Shown here: positions 1 to 7,276 of the stretch, piece after piece | Position numbering within the stretch: the stretch's first letter is position 1 | Layout of the letters: every line of letters starts with the position of its first letter | Origin: Alphaproteobacteria bacterium | Lineage (GTDB): Bacteria > Pseudomonadota > Alphaproteobacteria > Geminicoccales > Geminicoccaceae | Direction: 5' to 3' | Assembly (NCBI GenBank): GCA_026982585.1 | Contig: JALSGW010000349.1 | Location: 1 to 10,039 of the forward strand | Length of the DNA: 10,039 nucleotides | Notes under the pieces: model-generated | The model's database searches: none | Told to the model about the DNA's origin: nothing | What the model saw: the letters and a program-made list of their open reading frames with translations, nothing else | Translations under genes and position numbers: made by a program

Positions 1-203
1 GCATCGTCGAGCAGATCTTCGCCACCATCCGCGCCCTGCGGGAGCGGGGGGTGACCATGCTGCTCGTCGAGCAGAACGCCTTTTCCGCGCTTGAGATCGC
101 GGACCGCGGCTATGTGCTCGAATCCGGGCGCATCGTGCTCGAGGGCGAATCCCAGACCCTGCTCGCCGACCCCCGGGTGCAGGAGGCCTATCTCGGCCTT
201 TAG
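1..203 (+). CDS. livF: Branched-chain amino acid ABC transporter ATP-binding protein, C-terminal end (LivF-like), partial
   Basis: This is the last 66 codons of an ATPase gene that enters from the left edge; the frame starts at base 3 and ends with TAG at 201-203. The visible part runs from the helix after the Walker B region through the H-loop-like stretch LLVEQN, then ADRGYVLESGRIVLEG, and closes with VQEAYLGL. That ending is characteristic of LivF, the second ATPase of the high-affinity branched-chain amino acid importer, which works with LivG and the permeases LivH and LivM at the inner membrane. The Walker A and signature motifs lie outside the window, so catalytic competence cannot be judged. 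The related urea transporter ATPase UrtE has a similar tail and cannot be fully excluded. A binding protein gene of the matching family converges on it from the right, which supports the amino acid assignment. Confidence 0.85.
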   Translation, partial: IVEQIFATIRALRERGVTMLLVEQNAFSALEIADRGYVLESGRIVLEGESQTLLADPRVQEAYLGL

Positions 204-290
204 GCGCATCCGGGCATGCCCACGGCCCACAGCGGGGTCGGTTCGCGCACCCCGCCGCCGCGCACCGCCGCTCGATGTGCGCCATGAATG

Positions 291-317
291 AAAAAGGGCC
301 CGTCCGTGGACGGGCCC
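291..317 (-). terminator. Intrinsic terminator of the minus-strand binding protein gene
   Basis: A perfect 9-bp GC stem is formed by 296-304 and 309-317, with the four-base loop CGTG. On the minus strand the stem is followed at once by five T residues (A295 to A291 on the plus strand), which makes a standard Rho-independent terminator about 25 bases past the stop of the binding protein gene. On the plus strand the stem is followed by CTCGCATG with no T tract, so it should end livF transcripts poorly, although the same stem could still protect their 3' end. Confidence 0.85.
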
Positions 318-341
318 CTCGCATGCCGAGGCCGGTGTCGG

Positions 342-1547
342 CTACGGTCTCAGGATCGCCACATCGACGATCTTGCCGCCCTCGATCGCCCAATGGGCGT
401 AAATGCCCGGGACGTCGCCGTTGGCGTCGAAGTTCTGGTTGCCGGCGGCGCCCTCATAGTCCACGTCGCCGCCTCCCTCGAGGATCTTCTTCGCCTTGGC
501 GAACTCGCCGGGGCCCACCTTCTCGCCGGGCGGATTGGCGACCTCCATGAGCGCGTCCCGGATCGCCGCCCCTTCGGTGCTGCCCGCCTTCTGGATGGCG
601 AGCGCCATGAGGATCATGGCGTCATAGGCGCTGTCCATGAAGGGCTGCGGCGGCAGCTCCCCGTACTTGTCCTGGTAGGCGGCGCGGAAGGCCTTGGCGG
701 CCGGCGCCTCGGGATCGCCGGTCGGAGCGGTGCCGAAGGCACCGTCCAAAGGCGCCCCGATGGCGTCCACCACCTCCTGGGCCTTCATGCCGTCGGTGAA
801 GATGAACTTGCTGAAGAAGCCCTCCTCGAGGGCCTGGCGGATCATGGGGATGCCGTCGCCGGGATAGGCGATCATCACCAGCGCCTCGGGATCGCCCTCC
901 GCCGCCCGGCGCAGCTCGCCGCGATAGGAGGGCTGACGCTCCTCGTAGGCCACCGCGGCGGTCACCTCGCCGCTGTAGGCGGCCGCGAAGGCGTCCGCGA
1001 GCCCCTTGCCGTAGTCGTTGTTGACGTAGATCACCGCCACCTTCTTGAAGCCCTGCTGGGCCACCAGCTCGCCGAGCACCGCGCCCTGCAGCGCATCGCT
1101 CGGCGTGGTGCGGAAGAGGAAGCCGTTGTCCTCGAGGGTGGTGATGACCGGTGAGGTGGAGGCGGTGGAGATCTGCGGCACCCCTTCCACCGAGGAGACG
1201 GTGCGGGCGATGGGAATGGTGACGCCGGAGGAGAGGGCGCCGATCAGGCCCACCACCCCGTCCACGGTGACGAGACGCTTCGCCGCTTCCACGCCCACCT
1301 GGGGGTTGGTGGCGGTATCGGCCACCACGAGCTCCACCTGACGGCCGAGCACCCCGCCGGCGGCGTTGATCTCATCCACCGCCAGCTGCAAGGCGTTGAT
1401 CTGCGCCTCGCCGTAGACCTGGAGCGGGCCGGTGGTGGGAATCACGGCTCCGATCTTGATCGCCTCCTGCGCCGAGACGGCGCCCGCCCCCGCAATGGAC
1501 GCGAAGGCCGCGGCCGCTGCCAGGAGTCGTACACCCAAGCGGTCCAT
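342..1547 (-). CDS. Periplasmic branched-chain amino acid-type ABC transporter substrate-binding protein
   Basis: This 401-residue protein is the extracytoplasmic receptor of a Liv-type ABC importer (Peripla_BP_6 family, LivJ/LivK-like). It opens with a Sec signal peptide: MDRLGVR, an alanine-rich core, and a likely cleavage after VSA at residue 26. Mature-domain hallmarks follow: IKIGAVIPTTGPL near the start, then DEINAAGGVLGRQVELV, a core with VGLIGALSSGVT, VAVIYVNNDYGKG, and FMDSAYDAMILM towards the C-terminus. The length is normal for the family. The ATG start is preceded by GGAGG at a 5-base spacing, which fixes it well. The gene converges on livF and has its own terminator. A methyltransferase gene lies 78 bases upstream on the same strand, with two stem-loops in the gap. 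The ligand could be leucine, isoleucine or valine, or another small amide or amino acid; the sequence alone does not decide this. Confidence 0.9.
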   Translation of the reverse strand: MDRLGVRLLAAAAAFASIAGAGAVSAQEAIKIGAVIPTTGPLQVYGEAQINALQLAVDEINAAGGVLGRQVELVVADTATNPQVGVEAAKRLVTVDGVVGLIGALSSGVTIPIARTVSSVEGVPQISTASTSPVITTLEDNGFLFRTTPSDALQGAVLGELVAQQGFKKVAVIYVNNDYGKGLADAFAAAYSGEVTAAVAYEERQPSYRGELRRAAEGDPEALVMIAYPGDGIPMIRQALEEGFFSKFIFTDGMKAQEVVDAIGAPLDGAFGTAPTGDPEAPAAKAFRAAYQDKYGELPPQPFMDSAYDAMILMALAIQKAGSTEGAAIRDALMEVANPPGEKVGPGEFAKAKKILEGGGDVDYEGAAGNQNFDANGDVPGIYAHWAIEGGKIVDVAILRP

Positions 1548-1566
1548 GGTGACCTCCCTCGCCGGT

Positions 1567-1619
1567 GTTGGTCCGGATCGGCGACCAACTCCATAGCGGC
1601 TTCCGCGCTCCGGCGGAAG
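1567..1619 (-). promoter_or_regulatory. Two tandem stem-loops in the leader of the binding protein gene
   Basis: Two perfect 7-bp inverted repeats sit in the 78-base gap between the methyltransferase stop and the binding protein start. The distal one is 1600-1606 with 1613-1619 (stem CTTCCGC, six-base loop). The proximal one is 1567-1573 with 1583-1589 (stem GTTGGTC, nine-base loop). Neither is followed by a T run on the minus strand. They may be a weak terminator or 3' end for the methyltransferase mRNA, a stabilising 5' structure for the transporter mRNA, or protein-binding sites. The pairing is seen directly; the role is inferred. Confidence 0.4.
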
Positions 1620-1625
1620 ACGGGA

Positions 1626-2255
1626 TCAGCCGGTCCGGACCATCCGCACCCAGGTGAAGGGCTGGATCACCCCTTTCGGCGTGCGGTGGCGATCGGTGCG
1701 CGCCTCCACCAGGCGCAACCCGGGGCCGAGCGCCTCGGCGAGCGCCTCGGGGCCGTAGCGCATCACCGGAAGCCCGCTGCAGCGGGGCGGCGCGTCGGGG
1801 GCGAAGGTGGCGACGATCGCCTGGCCGCCGGGCGCGAGCGCCTCCGCGAGGGTCTGCCGGTAGCGTCTGCGGTCCTCCTCCTCCACCAGGAAGTGGAACA
1901 CCGCCCGATCGTGCCACAGCGCATAGGACCGTTCGGGATGCCAGCGGGTCACGTCGGCGACGATCCAATGCACCTCCCGGGCCCGCGCACCCAGCCGTGC
2001 ACGCGCCCGGGCGAGCGCCTCCTCCGCCAGGTCGAGCACGGTGATATCCCGGTATCCGCGGGCGAGCAGACGGTCCACCAACCGCGCAGCACCGCCCCCC
2101 ACGTCGATGATGGGGGCCTCCGGCTCGAGGCCGGCCGCCTCGACCAGGGAGAGCGAGAGCCTGGGCTCCTCCTCGAACCAGGACACCTCCTCCTCCCGCC
2201 TCTCCCGCCAGACGGTTTCCCAGTGGGTACGGCGCTCCTCGATCGGCGTTGCCAT
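1626..2255 (-). CDS. Class I SAM-dependent methyltransferase, substrate unknown
   Basis: A 209-residue Rossmann-fold methyltransferase starting MATPIEERRTHW. Motif I is IIDVGGG at residues 49-55, the ribose-binding acid is D75 in VLDL, and the adenine-side acid is D101 in VADVTRW. Then come LWHDRAVFHFL, GGQAIVATFA and CSGLPVMRYGPEAL. This pattern belongs to a widespread, mostly uncharacterised bacterial family of small methyltransferases with an N-terminal HWE...SWFE motif; I know of no firm substrate. The reading frame stays open far upstream, but ATG at 2255 has GGAG at an 8-base spacing, while ATG at 2261 is only 2 bases from the same GGAG. Starting at 2255 also leaves a 61-base gap to the divergent ribokinase, enough for back-to-back promoters. 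It could be co-transcribed with the binding protein gene 78 bases downstream. Confidence 0.85.
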   Translation of the reverse strand: MATPIEERRTHWETVWRERREEEVSWFEEEPRLSLSLVEAAGLEPEAPIIDVGGGAARLVDRLLARGYRDITVLDLAEEALARARARLGARAREVHWIVADVTRWHPERSYALWHDRAVFHFLVEEEDRRRYRQTLAEALAPGGQAIVATFAPDAPPRCSGLPVMRYGPEALAEALGPGLRLVEARTDRHRTPKGVIQPFTWVRMVRTG

Positions 2256-2316
2256 GCGCATCGCTCCGGCGCATGTTCCCTCACCGATGTAGCCTGCCCC
2301 GGCGCGGACAGCCAGC

Positions 2317-3219
2317 ATGTTGATCGTGTTCGGATCCATCAACGCCGACCTGCTGTTGGAGGTGGACCATCTGCCGCGGCCAGGGGAGACCGTCGGCGCC
2401 CGGAGCTGCCGGTGGTTGCCGGGCGGCAAGGGTGCCAATCAGGCGACGGCGGCGGCCAAGGCGGGGGCGCGGGTGCGGCTGTTCGGCGCCGTGGGACGGG
2501 ATCCCTACGGGCCGTCGCTGCGGCAAGGGCTCAGAGAGGCCGGTGTGGATACGCGCGGCGTGCGGGAGGTGGACGGGCCGAGCGGTGTGGCGGTGGTGGC
2601 GGTGGAGCCCGGCGGGGAGAACCTCATCCTGGTGGCGAGCGGAGCCAACGCGGCGGTGCGGGCCGACCAGCTGCGCGACGAGGACCTTGTCCCCGGGGCC
2701 GTGCTGCTGTGCCAGAACGAGCTTCCTTCGACCGAAACCTTCGCCCTACTGGTCCGCGCCCACCGCCGCGGTCTCACCACCGTCCTCAACCTGGCTCCGG
2801 CCACGGTGCCGCCGGATGGGGTGCTGGATGCGGTGGATGTGCTGGTGGTGAACGAGGGCGAGCTGAGGCTCTTGGCCGGCGAGGGAGACACAGCGGAGGG
2901 GGCGCGATCCCTGGCCCGGCGTTTCGCCCTCACCGCGGTGGTGACGCTGGGCGCGCGGGGCGCGCTCGCCGTCTCCAGGGGACGGATGCTTCGGGTGGCG
3001 GCGCTTTCGGTGCCGGTGGTGGACACCACCGGCGCGGGAGACGCCTTCGTCGGCGTGCTGGCGGCCGCGCTCGCCGAGGGCCTGCCGCTCGAGGTCGGCC
3101 TGCGCCGGGCGAGCGTGGCGGCGGCGCTCACCTGCACCCGTCTCGGCGCCCAGGAGGCGCAGCCCGGCCGTGCGGAGATCGAGGCCCGGATCGCCGAACT
3201 GCCGCCGCCTCAGCCCTGA
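2317..3219 (+). CDS. rbsK: Ribokinase (PfkB family sugar kinase)
   Basis: A 300-residue PfkB-family kinase of normal ribokinase length, expected to phosphorylate D-ribose to ribose 5-phosphate with ATP in the cytoplasm. The first PfkB signature includes GGKGANQA (residues 36-43), which is the ribokinase form, after the N-terminal GSINADL with the sugar-binding NAD. NEGE at 179-182 matches the conserved NxxE magnesium/phosphate motif. The second signature is DTTGAGDAF (236-244), with D242 as catalytic base and the anion hole in TGAGD. No ribose transporter or rbsD gene is adjacent, so it may serve nucleoside salvage or general ribose recycling, and a related pentose or nucleoside substrate is possible. 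The ATG is preceded only by a weak CGGA at about 8 bases. Its stop overlaps the stop of the convergent permease gene by 10 bp. Confidence 0.88.
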   Translation: MLIVFGSINADLLLEVDHLPRPGETVGARSCRWLPGGKGANQATAAAKAGARVRLFGAVGRDPYGPSLRQGLREAGVDTRGVREVDGPSGVAVVAVEPGGENLILVASGANAAVRADQLRDEDLVPGAVLLCQNELPSTETFALLVRAHRRGLTTVLNLAPATVPPDGVLDAVDVLVVNEGELRLLAGEGDTAEGARSLARRFALTAVVTLGARGALAVSRGRMLRVAALSVPVVDTTGAGDAFVGVLAAALAEGLPLEVGLRRASVAAALTCTRLGAQEAQPGRAEIEARIAELPPPQP

Positions 3220-4103
3220 GCCCGGCGCTCGGCCACCCACATGCCTGCGAGCACCAGCGCAAGGGCCAGCAGCAGCTGGGGTTCGAGCGGCTCGCCCAGG
3301 CTGAGAGCGGCGAGCCCCACCCCCCAGATCGGGATGAAATAGTTGATGGTGGAGGTGAAGGCGGGGCCGGCGCGGCTCACCAGCAGGAAGAAACACACGG
3401 TGGGAAGCGCGGTGCCGAACAGGCCGAGCACGAGAACCGCCCACCATGCCGGCCCGGCCGCGAAGGGTGGCGGCTCCAGGGGGACTGCCGCAGAGGTCGA
3501 CAGCAGCGCGCCGAGCACCAGCGTCCCCGCCGCCGCCACCACCGGCTCCCGGACCTCCCCGGGACGCAGCCGGGCGATCACGGTGGTGGCCGCATAGCAA
3601 AGCCCTCCCGCCAGCACCGCGAGTTCCGCGAGCAGGGGCGTCGCCCCGCCCACGAGCTCCGCCACCGCATCCGGTCCCACCAGCACCAGGATGCCGCAGA
3701 AGCCGAGCACGAAGCCCGCGAGCCGGCGCGCGTCGAACCGTTCGTCGGCGACAAAGCGCCGGGCCAGCAACAGGGTGGCAAGGGGTGTGATTCCCAGCAG
3801 AACCGCGGTGGCACCGGCGGGGATCCAGCTCTGTCCCCAGGTGATGAGCCAAAACGGCAGGCTGTTTCCGAGCAGCCCCGAGACCAGGAAGAAGCCCCAC
3901 GAGCCGAAGCGGCGCGGCCAGCGGTGACCGCGCAGCTGGACGTACAGCACCAATGTGGCCGCACCGAGCAAAAGGCGCCCGGCCACGATCCAGTGCGGCG
4001 GCCACGCCGCCACCGCGATCTTGGTCAAGACCGGCGAGCTGCCCCACATCACCACGATGGCGGCGAGCAACAACAGATGTGAGAGCGGGCGACCCTCAGC
4101 CAC
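3210..4103 (-). CDS. EamA-family (DMT superfamily) inner-membrane transporter
   Basis: A hydrophobic protein of about 297 residues with ten predicted membrane segments in two homologous EamA halves. The first half begins LLLLAAIVVMWGSSPVLTKI, and the second includes AELAVLAGGLCYAATTVIA and ends with TSTINYFIPIWGVGLAAL followed by SLGEPL, a typical end of the second repeat. Members export amino acids, nucleobases or other metabolites; substrates cannot be predicted from sequence. Start choice: an in-frame ATG at 4130 lies directly against its GGAGG (no spacing), whereas GTG at 4103 has GGAGG 4 bases upstream and places the first membrane segment about eight residues in, so GTG is preferred. 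Either start is possible. The 3' end overlaps the ribokinase stop by 10 bp tail to tail, which leaves no room for a dedicated terminator between them. Confidence 0.88.
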   Translation of the reverse strand: MAEGRPLSHLLLLAAIVVMWGSSPVLTKIAVAAWPPHWIVAGRLLLGAATLVLYVQLRGHRWPRRFGSWGFFLVSGLLGNSLPFWLITWGQSWIPAGATAVLLGITPLATLLLARRFVADERFDARRLAGFVLGFCGILVLVGPDAVAELVGGATPLLAELAVLAGGLCYAATTVIARLRPGEVREPVVAAAGTLVLGALLSTSAAVPLEPPPFAAGPAWWAVLVLGLFGTALPTVCFFLLVSRAGPAFTSTINYFIPIWGVGLAALSLGEPLEPQLLLALALVLAGMWVAERRAQG

Positions 4104-4130
4104 CCCGCCTCCGCACCCGCAACGCCCCAT

Positions 4131-4530
4131 CCTCCAGATCGGCTAGCGTGACCGCTGCCCGCCCCAAGATCGCCACCGCTCGTGCCGCGCCCGCAGACCC
4201 GCGCGCAGCCATGGCACGGCCCAGGCGGCCGCACAAGCCGGATGGGCGGGCATCCCGGACCGGCTCGCGGTCGGCATCCGTCACACCCCGAGGCAGCCGC
4301 CGCCGCCCTGCGGAGCATATCTCAGTACTGCCAAATCGAACTCGTCTCCGGCGCCCGCTTTCGCCTTTCTGCCCAAGGTTGTATAAGCCAATTGTCGTTG
4401 CGGTTTAGAGTGGTGTCGCGGCGCTTTTCGGGTCGGATCTTCCGGAACGCTGCAGGGCAACGCCATCGAACCGATCGCTCGCCCGCCGCGATGGCCGCGA
4501 ACGCCCAACCAGAAGGACAACGTCGGGTTC
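4131..4530. other. Divergent intergenic region of about 400 bp between permease and XRE gene
   Basis: No convincing gene is seen here. The left part (4131-4310) is GC-rich; a 62-codon minus-strand frame (4284 to 4096, GTG start) runs through it and overlaps the permease start, but it has no spaced Shine-Dalgarno and resembles nothing I recognise. The part from about 4315 to 4410 is less GC-rich (for example TTGTATAAGCCAATTG at 4379-4394) and is the likeliest place for the promoter of the XRE gene, though no clear -35/-10 pair can be assigned. The XRE regulator may bind here and control itself, which is inference from its divergent position only. Confidence 0.35.
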
Positions 4531-4983
4531 ATGGGGTGGACCATGGCAGCAGCAACCAAACCCAGGATCGAGCGTCGTGAGGGCCGCACCCGCGCGCAGG
4601 ACATCGACCGCCACGTGGGCGCACGGATGCGCGAGCGGCGCATCGTGCTCGGGCTCACCCAACAGCAGATGGCGGAGCTGATCGGCGTCACCTACCAGCA
4701 GGCGCACAAATACGAAAAAGGCATCAACCGCATCGCCGCCGGCAGGCTCTACACCATCGCCCGCGCGCTCGGGGTGGATGTGGGCTACTTTTTCGAGGGT
4801 CTCGAGCGCGAGACCGACTTCCAGCCGACCCCGCAGCAGCGCATGCTGCTCGACCTGGCCCGCCATTTCGTCGCCCTGCCGAGCCGCAAGCACCAGGAGG
4901 CGCTGTGCAACCTGGCCCGAGCCCTGGCGCAGGCGAGCGAGGAACTGCAGGGTTCGGACCCGCAGCGCGGACCGGGCCGTTGA
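4531..4983 (+). CDS. XRE-family helix-turn-helix transcriptional regulator
   Basis: A 150-residue DNA-binding protein with one Cro/CI-type helix-turn-helix at residues 26-90: IDRHVGARMRERR, then LGLTQQQMAEL (helix 2), GVTYQQAHKYEKG (recognition helix) and RLYTIARALGV, ending at YFFEGL. The arrangement VTYQQAHKYEKGxNRI is common in alphaproteobacterial XRE proteins. The C-terminal 60 residues are a helical, acidic-basic tail without a recognised ligand domain. ATG at 4531 has AAGGA about 13 bases upstream, which is long; ATG at 4543 (residue 5) is preceded by GGGGTGGA at a very short spacing, so the true start is uncertain by four residues. The gene is divergent from the EamA permease and 121 bases upstream of the amidase gene. 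Its targets are unknown; autoregulation is plausible. Confidence 0.85.
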   Translation: MGWTMAAATKPRIERREGRTRAQDIDRHVGARMRERRIVLGLTQQQMAELIGVTYQQAHKYEKGINRIAAGRLYTIARALGVDVGYFFEGLERETDFQPTPQQRMLLDLARHFVALPSRKHQEALCNLARALAQASEELQGSDPQRGPGR

Positions 4984-5050
4984 CCTCCGGCACCCTCACC
5001 GCCCGCAGCGAAACGGTGCCGCCCGCCGCACCGGCGTGCTAGGAAGGGAA

Positions 5051-5074
5051 CGGCCGGTGCGCGTGGACCGGCCG
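5051..5074 (+). promoter_or_regulatory. GC stem-loop between XRE gene and amidase gene
   Basis: A perfect 8-bp inverted repeat (CGGCCGGT at 5051-5058 and its complement at 5067-5074) with an 8-base loop lies 67 bases after the XRE stop and just before the amidase Shine-Dalgarno. It lacks a T run on either strand. It may mark the 3' end of the XRE transcript or be a leader structure for the amidase gene. The structure is visible; the role is not known. Confidence 0.35.
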
Positions 5075-5104
5075 GGGTGAGACGCGGTGCGGGGAGGTGC
5101 GGCG

Positions 5105-5920
5105 ATGCGGGTGGTCGCGGTGCAGATGCACGCCACCGACGACAAGGCCGCCAACCTGGCCCAGGCGGAGCGGCTGATCCGCCGGGCGGTGGAGCGGGAG
5201 CGGCCGGATCTGGTGGCCTTGCCCGAGACCTTCGCCTTCATCGGCGGCGACCGGGCGGGGCGGGAGGAGGCGGCCGAGACGCTCCCCGGCGGTGCGGCCT
5301 ACGAACTGCTCAGCCGCCTCGCCCGGCACTACGGCATCTGGATCCACGGCGGCAGCCTGTTCGAACGCACCGAGGGCGGCCTCTACAACACCACCGTGGT
5401 GTTCGACCGCGAGGGCCGCGAGGCGGCCCGCTACCGCAAGATCCACCTCTTCGACGTCACCACCCCGGACGGGCGCAGCTACCGGGAATCCTCCTATCTT
5501 CGTCCAGGCTCCGAGGTGGTCGCCTTCACCCTCGAAGGTGTCGGGGTGGGGCTCTCGATCTGCTATGATGTCCGCTTCGGGGAACTCTATCGCGAGCTCG
5601 TGGCGCGCGGTGCCCAGCTGATCCTGGTGCCCGCCGCCTTCACCCTCGAGACCGGCCGCGATCACTGGGAAGTGCTGCTGCGGGCCCGGGCCATCGAGAC
5701 CCAGTGCTATGTGGTCGCCCCGGCCCAATGGGGCGTCTACCGCGCCGGCGGCGAGCGGAGGCGCAACTACGGCCGTACCATGGTGGTGGGACCCTGGGGC
5801 CAGGTGCTGGCCACGGTCCAGGACGGCATCGGCTATGCGGTGGCGGAGCTCGACTTCGCCTATCTGGAACAAGTGCGGACCCAGCTCCCGGTCCATCGGC
5901 ACCGCAGGCTCGACGGCTGA
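5105..5920 (+). CDS. Carbon-nitrogen hydrolase (nitrilase superfamily), Nit1/deaminated glutathione amidase-like
   Basis: A 271-residue cytoplasmic amidase of the nitrilase superfamily with the complete catalytic triad: E41 in LPETF, K112 in YRKIHLFD, and the nucleophile C153 in SICYDVRF. The stretches NTTVVFDREG, RESSYLRPGSE and DVRFGELYREL place it in the Nit branch, where characterised members hydrolyse deaminated glutathione (a glutamine-type omega-amide) to alpha-ketoglutarate and Cys-Gly. Omega-amidase or another small amide hydrolase activity is also possible. ATG at 5105 is chosen because GGGGAGG ends 7 bases before it; the longer frame from GTG at 5087 has no such signal. The gene follows the XRE gene by 121 bases and converges with the radical SAM gene across a 33-base gap. 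Confidence 0.87.
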   Translation: MRVVAVQMHATDDKAANLAQAERLIRRAVERERPDLVALPETFAFIGGDRAGREEAAETLPGGAAYELLSRLARHYGIWIHGGSLFERTEGGLYNTTVVFDREGREAARYRKIHLFDVTTPDGRSYRESSYLRPGSEVVAFTLEGVGVGLSICYDVRFGELYRELVARGAQLILVPAAFTLETGRDHWEVLLRARAIETQCYVVAPAQWGVYRAGGERRRNYGRTMVVGPWGQVLATVQDGIGYAVAELDFAYLEQVRTQLPVHRHRRLDG

Positions 5921-5953
5921 GCCGCAGCCCGCGGGAACCGCAGGCGGACCGTC

Positions 5954-7216
5954 TCAGGCGAACAGACGGCTCTTCTCGAAGCTCACTTCCTCGAAACACA
6001 ACCCCAACTGGCGGGCCCAGGCGTAGGCGGCGTCGAGTTCCCGGGCCGACGGCCTGCGCGCGATCTCCCGGTATTCCGGCCGAAAGCGCGGCGAGCGGGG
6101 ATCGGCGAACATGTCCGGCCGGTACTGGTCCATGATGTTGACCGGTGCCTCCGGCAGGTGGGCGGCGAGCCAGGCCAGCACCGGACGGGTGCAGCAGTCC
6201 ACGTGCTCCGGCATCACCAGATGCCGCACCAGCACATCCTCGCCCCAGGCCGCAAGCCGCGCGAGACAGTGCGTGACCGTCTCGAAGTAGCGAGGCGTGC
6301 GGGCCAGGCGCACAGCGCAACGCCCGGGTCCGAACTTGAAGTCCGGAAGCCAGACGTCCACCACCACCCGCAAAAGCTCCATCACCGGATCGGTCAGATA
6401 GAGATTGGTGTTCCACAGGATCGGGGCGTTGAAGGCCCCCGCATAACGACCGCGCTCCGCACGGGGCTCGTACCAGCCGTAGCGATCGGCGAGCACCGGG
6501 CCGATCCGGCGCAGCTCCGCCTCCCCCGGGGTGAAGCCGCGTCCCAACAGACCGATGGCCTCGAGGATGGTGTGGAGGTGGATGCTGGGCTCGCCGCCCA
6601 CCCAGTTGATGTTGTGGCATCCCTCCTTGCGCAGCAGCCACGCGAGTGCGGCGAGCTCCCGCGCGCCGAGGGGTTCGCCGTTGTCCTTGTCGGTGCTGAT
6701 GTCGCCGTTCTGGCAGAAGGCGCAGCGCATGTTGCAGGAGGTGAAGAAAATGGTCCCCGAGCCCTCGAGGCCGCGCAGCACCAGCTCCTCGCCCTGGTGA
6801 TGGAAGGCACAGGACACCCGGCTCGTGCGTTCGAGTTTGCAGGCGCCGAGCTTGGACGGCCGGCTGCGGTCCACCCGGCACTCCCAGCGGCAGAAGGTGC
6901 AGCGTGTGAGCATGCGCCGGGCGAGGGCGACGCAGACCTCGAGCAGACTCGGACCGGCGGCGGGGGCGGCGAGCGCCACGGCACCCCGGCGGATGGCGTC
7001 CCGGCGCTCGAGAAAGACCGGGGTGAGACGCCGCAGCTCGGCCAACAGCGCATCCTCATCCGCCGTATCGGGATCGAGATCGGCCGGGATGGTGACGGCG
7101 ATGCGAAACTTCGCCGGCATGCGGTCGCAGGCCACCTCCCGGTACCAGGCGAGGGCGCGGGCGAGCCGCGGCTTTCGCCACACCCACAATTGATCGAAGG
7201 CACGGGTCTCGTCCAT
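5954..7216 (-). CDS. PflX-type (COG1313-like) radical SAM protein with extra N-terminal region
   Basis: A 420-residue radical SAM enzyme. The cluster motif is C161-x3-C165-x2-C168 in SCNMRCAFCQNGDIS, the form seen in the PflX/AmrS side of the superfamily. Before it lies a second cysteine set, C106-x2-C109-x3-C113 with C126 (CTFCRWECRVDR...LGAC), probably a metal or auxiliary Fe-S site. Later motifs fit the same family: WVGGEPSIHLHTILEAI, ILWNTNLYLTD, VDVWLPDFKFGPG, RHLVMPEHVDCC and NIMDQYRPDM. The family is annotated as related to pyruvate formate-lyase activating enzyme, but its true substrate is not established, and no glycyl radical enzyme is visible here. Residues 1-95 form an additional region with no motif I recognise. 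The ATG start has GGAGG 6 bases upstream. It lies 60 bases after the CBS-DUF294 gene on the same strand and may be the last gene of that transcript. Confidence 0.85.
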   Translation of the reverse strand: MDETRAFDQLWVWRKPRLARALAWYREVACDRMPAKFRIAVTIPADLDPDTADEDALLAELRRLTPVFLERRDAIRRGAVALAAPAAGPSLLEVCVALARRMLTRCTFCRWECRVDRSRPSKLGACKLERTSRVSCAFHHQGEELVLRGLEGSGTIFFTSCNMRCAFCQNGDISTDKDNGEPLGARELAALAWLLRKEGCHNINWVGGEPSIHLHTILEAIGLLGRGFTPGEAELRRIGPVLADRYGWYEPRAERGRYAGAFNAPILWNTNLYLTDPVMELLRVVVDVWLPDFKFGPGRCAVRLARTPRYFETVTHCLARLAAWGEDVLVRHLVMPEHVDCCTRPVLAWLAAHLPEAPVNIMDQYRPDMFADPRSPRFRPEYREIARRPSARELDAAYAWARQLGLCFEEVSFEKSRLFA

Positions 7217-7276
7217 GACCCACCTCCGCCCGACAGGCGCCTTCGCGCGCAGTTGTGGGTACTCGAAGGGGTGTGA

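Noticed and set aside
1686..4082. Very long plus-strand open frame (798 codons)
   Set aside because: It runs antisense to the methyltransferase and permease genes and out of frame with ribokinase; its low-complexity Gly/Arg/Ala product is a GC-rich shadow.
4096..4284. 62-codon minus-strand frame ahead of the EamA gene
   Set aside because: It starts with GTG without a spaced Shine-Dalgarno, has an alanine/arginine-rich composition typical of chance frames in GC-rich DNA, and shows no recognisable family.
4989..5020. GGCACC/GGTGCC inverted repeat after the XRE gene
   Set aside because: A 6-bp stem with a 20-base loop and no T run is expected by chance in DNA this GC-rich.
7218..7260. Stem ACCCAC/GTGGGT that could mask the radical SAM ribosome-binding site
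   Set aside because: Only 6 bp with a 31-base loop, touching just the last base of GGAGG; too weak to call an RNA switch.
6158..7276. Long plus-strand frame opposite the radical SAM gene
   Set aside because: The minus-strand frame has clear catalytic motifs and a good ribosome-binding site; the antisense product has no domain.
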